Shown here one piece after another: positions 58,872 through 64,000 of a stretch of 64,000 nt of DNA. A program made the translations under genes and the position numbers. The stretch's first letter is position 1. Every line of letters starts with the position of its first letter. This DNA comes from Stictocephala bisonia (Eukaryota > Arthropoda > Insecta > Hemiptera > Membracidae), in assembly GCA_035578905.1 (NCBI GenBank), contig JAQJVL010001195.1, positions 62,001 through 126,000 on the forward strand, read 5' to 3'. Below the pieces are notes generated by a model, which saw only the letters and a list, made by a program, of their open reading frames with translations, ran no database searches and was not told where the DNA came from.

Positions 58872-59285
58872 GAGTCTGTAGAGGATGTCGACCATGATGG
58901 TTTTAATCCCGTAAGAACAATGTTATTTTCAAACCGGACACGATCACGCGTAATCAAATTAAACATTTATTTTTATACGGATTTTTCAATTAAATTGCAT
59001 TTGGCCAAAAACAAGTTTGCATGTTGGAATTGTTTAAGAATTCTTAATTAGTTGTATGGAAAAAATACAAAAAATATTTAGTTTGAAGTTTTTATTTTCA
59101 CTTATTTTTCAAAACTAGGCGTATGTATTACAAATATCAAACCAAACCAATGCGCAATATGATAACGTTTAAAATGACACCTCATACACAACTTTTGGTC
59201 TATAAATAACGAACAAATATGAATTCGCAAAAAACATTGTTCTTACGGGATTACAACCAACATGGTCGATAGTCTCTACAGACTC
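58872..59285. mobile_element. TTAA-flanked MITE, copy 4 (414 bp)
   Basis: Perfect TTAA on both sides (58868-58871, 59286-59289). Ends gagtctgtagaggatgtcga and tcgatagtctctacagactc are inverted repeats, continuing through tggttttaatcccgtaagaa and ttcttacgggattacaacca. It is the best-preserved boundary pair of the family in this window. Confidence 0.88.
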
Positions 59286-59289
59286 TTAA

Positions 59290-59504
59290 AATGGAGTTCA
59301 ATCAATAACTAAGATTAGTTATAAGTTTATACGTGCAAATAGTTCCAGAGCAAACAGACACACAAAGTAATGAATAAAAATAGAGAGGAACTGCCCAATT
59401 TAACTCCAGTGAGAGACTTCTGTTATTATAAGTACAGAAAGAAACAGAGGTCGCTTTCTTATGGCCACAGCGAACGCCTCAGGCAGTTATGTGGAAAATA
59501 ATAT
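59290..59504. other. Short spacer
   Basis: Nothing recognised. Confidence 0.4.
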
Positions 59505-62500
59505 CTACTTTCCAACTTCATACATGCGTAGTAATAATTACAACGTTTATCCTTGAGGATTTGGGGGAAATAAGAGAGGGACTGACAAGTTTACATTACT
59601 GTACATGGCAATCCGGTTAAACAACCAACGTCCAACTTCACACATGCGTAGTAATAATTACAACGTTTATCCTTAAGGATTTGGGGGAAATAAGAGAGGG
59701 ACTGACAAGTTTACATTACTGTACATGGCAATCCGGGTAAACAACCAACGTCCAACTTCATACATGCGTAGTAATAATTACAACGTTTATCCTTGAAGAT
59801 TTGGGGGAAATAAGAGAGGGACTGACAAGTTTACATTACTGTACATGGCAATCCGGGTAAACAACCAACGTCCAACTTCATACATGCGTACTAATAATTA
59901 CAACATTTATCCTTGAAGATTTGGGGGAAATAAGAGAGGGACTGACAAGTTTACATTACTGTACATGGCAATCCGGGTAAACAACCAACGTCCAACTTCA
60001 TACATGCGTAGTAATAATTACAACGTTTATCCTTGAAGATTTGGGGAAAATAAGAGAGGGACTGACAAGTTTACATTACTGTACATGGCAATCCGGGTAA
60101 ACAACCAACGTCCAACTTCATACATGCGTACTAATAATTACAACGTTTATCCTTGAGGATTTGGGGGAAATAAGAGAGGGACTGACAAGTTTACATTACT
60201 GTACATAACAATCCGGGTAAACTACCAACGTCCAACTTCATACATGCGTAGTAATAATTACAACGTTTATCCTTGAGGATTTGGGGGAAATAAGAGAGGG
60301 ACTGACAAGTTTACATTACTGTACATGGCAATCCGGGTAAACAACCAACGTCTAACTTCATACATGTGTAGTAATAATTACAACGTTTATCCTTGAGGAT
60401 TTGGGGGGAATAAGAGAGGGACTGACAAGTTTACATTACTGTACATGGCAATCCGGGTAAACAACCAACGTCCAACTTCATACATGCGTACTAATAATTA
60501 CAACGTTTTTCCTTGAGGATTTGGGGGAAATAAGAGAGGGACTGACAAGTTTACATTACTGTACATGGCAATCCGGGTAAACAACCAACGTCCAACTTCA
60601 TACATGCGTAGTAATAATTACAACGTTTATCCTTGAGGATTTGGGGGAAATAAGAGAGGGACTGACAAGTTTACATTACTGTACATGGCAATCCGGGTAA
60701 ACAACCAACGTCTAACTTCATACATGTGTAGTAATAATTACAACGTTTATCCTTGAGGATTTGGGGGGAATAAGAAAGGGACTGACAAGTTTACATTACA
60801 TGGCAATCCGGGTAAACAACCAACGTCTAACTTCATACATGTGTAGTAATAATTACAACGTTTATCCTTGAGGATTTGGGGGAAATAAGAGAGGGACTGA
60901 CAAGTTTACATTACTGTACATGGCAATCCGGGTAAACAACCAACGTCTAACTTCATACATGTGTAGTAATAATTACAACGTTTATCCTTGAGGATTTGGG
61001 GGAAATAAGAGAGGGACTGACAAGTTTACATTACTGTACATGGCAATCCGGGTAAACAACCAACGTCTAACTTCATACATGTGTAGTAATAATTACAATG
61101 TTTATCCTTGAGGATTTGGGGGGAATAAGAGAGGGACTGACAAGTTTACATTACATGGCAATCCGGGTAAACAACCAACGTCTAACTTCATTCATGTGTA
61201 GTAATAATTACAACGTTTATCCTTGAGGATTTGGGGGAAATAAGAGAGGGACTGACAAGTTTACATTACTGTACATGGCAATCCGGGTAAACAACCAGCG
61301 TCTAACTTCATACATGTGTAGTAATAATTACAACGTTTATCCTTGAGGATTTGGGGGAATAAGAGAGGGACTGACAAGTTTACATTACTGTACATGGCAA
61401 TCCGGGTAAACAACCAACGTCTAACTTCATACATGCGTAGTAATAATTACAACGTTTATCCTTGAGGATTTGGGGGGAATAAGAGAGGGACTGACAAGTT
61501 TACATTACTGTACATGGCAATCCGGGTAAACAACCAACGTCCAACTTCATACATGTGTAGTAATAATTACAACGTTTATCCTTGAGGATTTGGGGGAATA
61601 AGAGAGGGACTGACAAGTTTACATTACCGTACATGGCAATCCGGGTAAACAACCAACGTCCAACTTCATACATGCGTAGTAATAATTACAACGTTTATCC
61701 TTGAGGATTTGGGGGGAATAAGAGAGGGACTGACAAGTTTACATTACTGTACATGGCAATCGGGGTAAACAACCAACGTCTAACTTCATACATGCGTAGT
61801 AATAATTACAACGTTTATCCTTGAGGATTTGGGGGAAATAAGAGAGGGACTGACAAGTTTACATTACTGTACATGGCAATCCGGGTAAACAACCAACGTC
61901 CAACTTCATACATGCGTAGTAATAATTACAACGTTTATCCTTGAGGATTTGGGGGGAATAAGAGAGGGACTGACAAGTTTACATTACTGTACATGGCAAT
62001 CGGGGTAAACAACCAACGTCTAACTTCATACATGCGTAGTAATAATTACAACGTTTATCCTTGAGGATTTGGGGGAAATAAGAGAGGGACTGACAAGTTT
62101 ACATTACTGTACATGGCAATCCGGGTAAACAACCAACGTCCAACTTCATACATGCGTAGTAATAATTATAACGTTTATCCTTGAGGATTTGGGGGAAATA
62201 AGAGAGGGACTGACAAGTTTACATTACTGTACATGGCAATCCGGGTAAACAACCAACGTCTAACTTCATACATGCGTAGTAATAATTACAACGTTTATCC
62301 TTGAGGATTTGGGGGAAATAAGAGAGGGACTGACAAGTTTACATTACTGTACATGGCAATCCGGGTAAACAACCAACGTCCAACTTCATACATGCGTAGT
62401 AATAATTATAACGTTTATCCTTGAGGATTTGGGGGAAATAAGAGAGGGACTGACAAGTTTACATTACTGTACATGGCAATCCGGGTAAACAACCAACGTC

Positions 62501-63690
62501 CAACTTCATACATGCGTAGTAATAATTACAACGTTTATCCTTGAGGATTTGGGGGAAATAAGAGAGGGACTGACAAGTTTACATTACTGTACATGGCAAT
62601 CCGGGTAAACAACCAACGTCCAACTTCATACATGCGTAGTAATAATTACAACGTTTATCCTTGAAGATTTGGGGGAAATAAGAGAGGGACTGACAAGTTT
62701 ACATTACTGTACATGGCAATCCGGGTAAACAACCAACGTCCAACTTCATACATGCGTAGTAATAATTACAACGTTTATCCTTGAGGATTTGGGGGGAATA
62801 AGAGAGGGACTGTCAAGTTTACATTACTGTACATGGCAATCCGGGTAAACAACCAACGTCCAACTTCATACATGCGTAGTAATAATTATAACGTTTATCC
62901 TTGAGGATTTGGGGGAAATAAGAGAGGGACTGACAAGTTTACATTACTGTACATGGCAATCCGGGTAAACAACCAACGTCCAACTTCATACATGCGTAGT
63001 AATAATTATAACGTTTATCCTTGAGGATTTGGGGGAAATAAGAGAGGGACTGACAAGTTTACATTACTGTACATGGCAATCCGGGTAAACAACCAACGTC
63101 TAACTTCATACATGCGTAGTAATAATTACAACGTTTATCCTTGAGGATTTGGGGGAAATAAGAGAGGGACTGACAAGTTTACATTACTGTACATGGCAAT
63201 CCGGGTAAACAACCAACGTCCAACTTCATACATGCGTAGTAATAATTATAACGTTTATCCTTGAGGATTTGGGGGAAATAAGAGAGGGACTGACAAGTTT
63301 ACATTACTGTACATGGCAATCCGGGTAAACAACCAACGTCCAACTTCATACATGCGTAGTAATAATTACAACGTTTATCCTTGAGGATTTGGGGGAAATA
63401 AGAGAGGGACTGACAAGTTTACATTACTGTACATGGCAATCCGGGTAAACAACCAACGTCCAACTTCATACATGCGTAGTAATAATTACAACGTTTATCC
63501 TTGAAGATTTGGGGGAAATAAGAGAGGGACTGACAAGTTTACATTACTGTACATGGCAATCCGGGTAAACAACCAACGTCCAACTTCATACATGCGTAGT
63601 AATAATTACAACGTTTATCCTTGAGGATTTGGGGGGAATAAGAGAGGGACTGTCAAGTTTACATTACTGTACATGGCAATCCAGATAAAT
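59505..63690. repeat. 120 bp satellite, ~35 copies, with 840 bp higher-order period
   Basis: The unit is ccaacttcatacatgcgtag, taataattacaacgtttatc, cttgaggatttgggggaaat, aagagagggactgacaagtt, tacattactgtacatggcaa, tccgggtaaacaaccaacgt. Copies are mostly >97% alike. A 7 bp deletion (actgtac) marks two copies near 60799 and 61155. Marker variants (aataattata, ttgaagattt, actgtcaag) recur with a seven-unit spacing, so about 62161-62820 is repeated at 63001-63660. Confidence 0.97.
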
Positions 63691-64000
63691 AAGTAATCGA
63701 CACTCATTCAGCGCAAGATTGATTGTGACCTCTGTTCCTTCCAATTACCTGTGTCATTACGAGTCAGAAGCATTACGTTATGCATTTAGGAGGTTTAAAG
63801 TGACAGTCAAAAAACACAAACCCACAAACAAGGAAAAAATATTCTTTTTCCAGGTCCTTCTGTAAAATTATTTACCTAATAACAGGTCTCCTAATGAGGT
63901 TTGTGTATTTGACATACCCAATACAACTTATACATATTTTTAAAATACTCATTATTATTTGATAGTTCCACCAGCACAATAGGTTAGTTTTGCAAATATA
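63691..64000. other. AT-rich DNA to window end
   Basis: Nothing recognised. Confidence 0.4.

Overview
This 64 kb window is nuclear DNA of an animal, most likely an insect or other arthropod. It is AT-rich, has introns with GT donors, and carries many transposon families typical of insects: CR1/Jockey-type LINEs, a Ty3/Gypsy LTR element, PIF/Harbinger, mariner, Tc1-like and THAP-type DNA transposons. A hemipteran-like genome is a guess. I found no convincing host gene, tRNA, rRNA, CRISPR array or bacterial-style gene. Every recognisable protein-coding stretch belongs to a mobile element, and most are broken.

Layout. 1-436: N-terminal part of a Tc1/IS630-type transposase running off the left edge. 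1.0-21.8 kb: unrelated tandem-repeat arrays (73/75, ~43, 64/70, 32, 45/48 and 53 bp units) separated by AT-rich DNA with a TTAA-flanked MITE, a foldback MITE, a LINE RT fragment and a mariner fragment. 22.4-23.4 kb: an internally deleted PIF/Harbinger element with TAA target duplication, terminal inverted repeats and the first exons of both its genes (transposase and MADF protein). 25.9-29.96 kb: a minus-strand LINE whose 3' end is split by a 2.7 kb array of a 36 bp G-quadruplex minisatellite.

29.9-46.6 kb: a large imperfect palindrome (IR1, spacer 40898-41580). Both arms carry the same LINE, an 88 bp satellite and a TTAA-type MITE. Only the left arm has received a young Gypsy element (29967-34312, TTAT duplication, near-identical LTRs). 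Its single 782-codon frame fuses a Gag N-terminus to RNase H and integrase. The right arm preserves the empty insertion site.

46.6-56.5 kb: a second palindrome (IR2, arms 46608-50609 and 52144-56486) built like a foldback transposon. It has ~4 kb inverted arms containing tandem arrays and a nested palindrome, and a 1.5 kb centre with two degenerate exons of a THAP DNA-binding domain. Foldback elements with THAP transposases (Galileo/P superfamily) are known in Drosophila, so this is my best candidate for an undescribed element. 56.9-63.7 kb: a 30 bp repeat open in several frames, another TTAA MITE, and a 4.2 kb 120 bp satellite with an 840 bp higher-order period.

The window is best read as heterochromatin-like, transposon- and satellite-rich DNA whose history is nested insertion, inverted duplication and array expansion. 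Large palindromes can also be assembly artefacts. The arm-specific Gypsy insertion, different array copy numbers and scattered substitutions argue against a simple read-chimera here.
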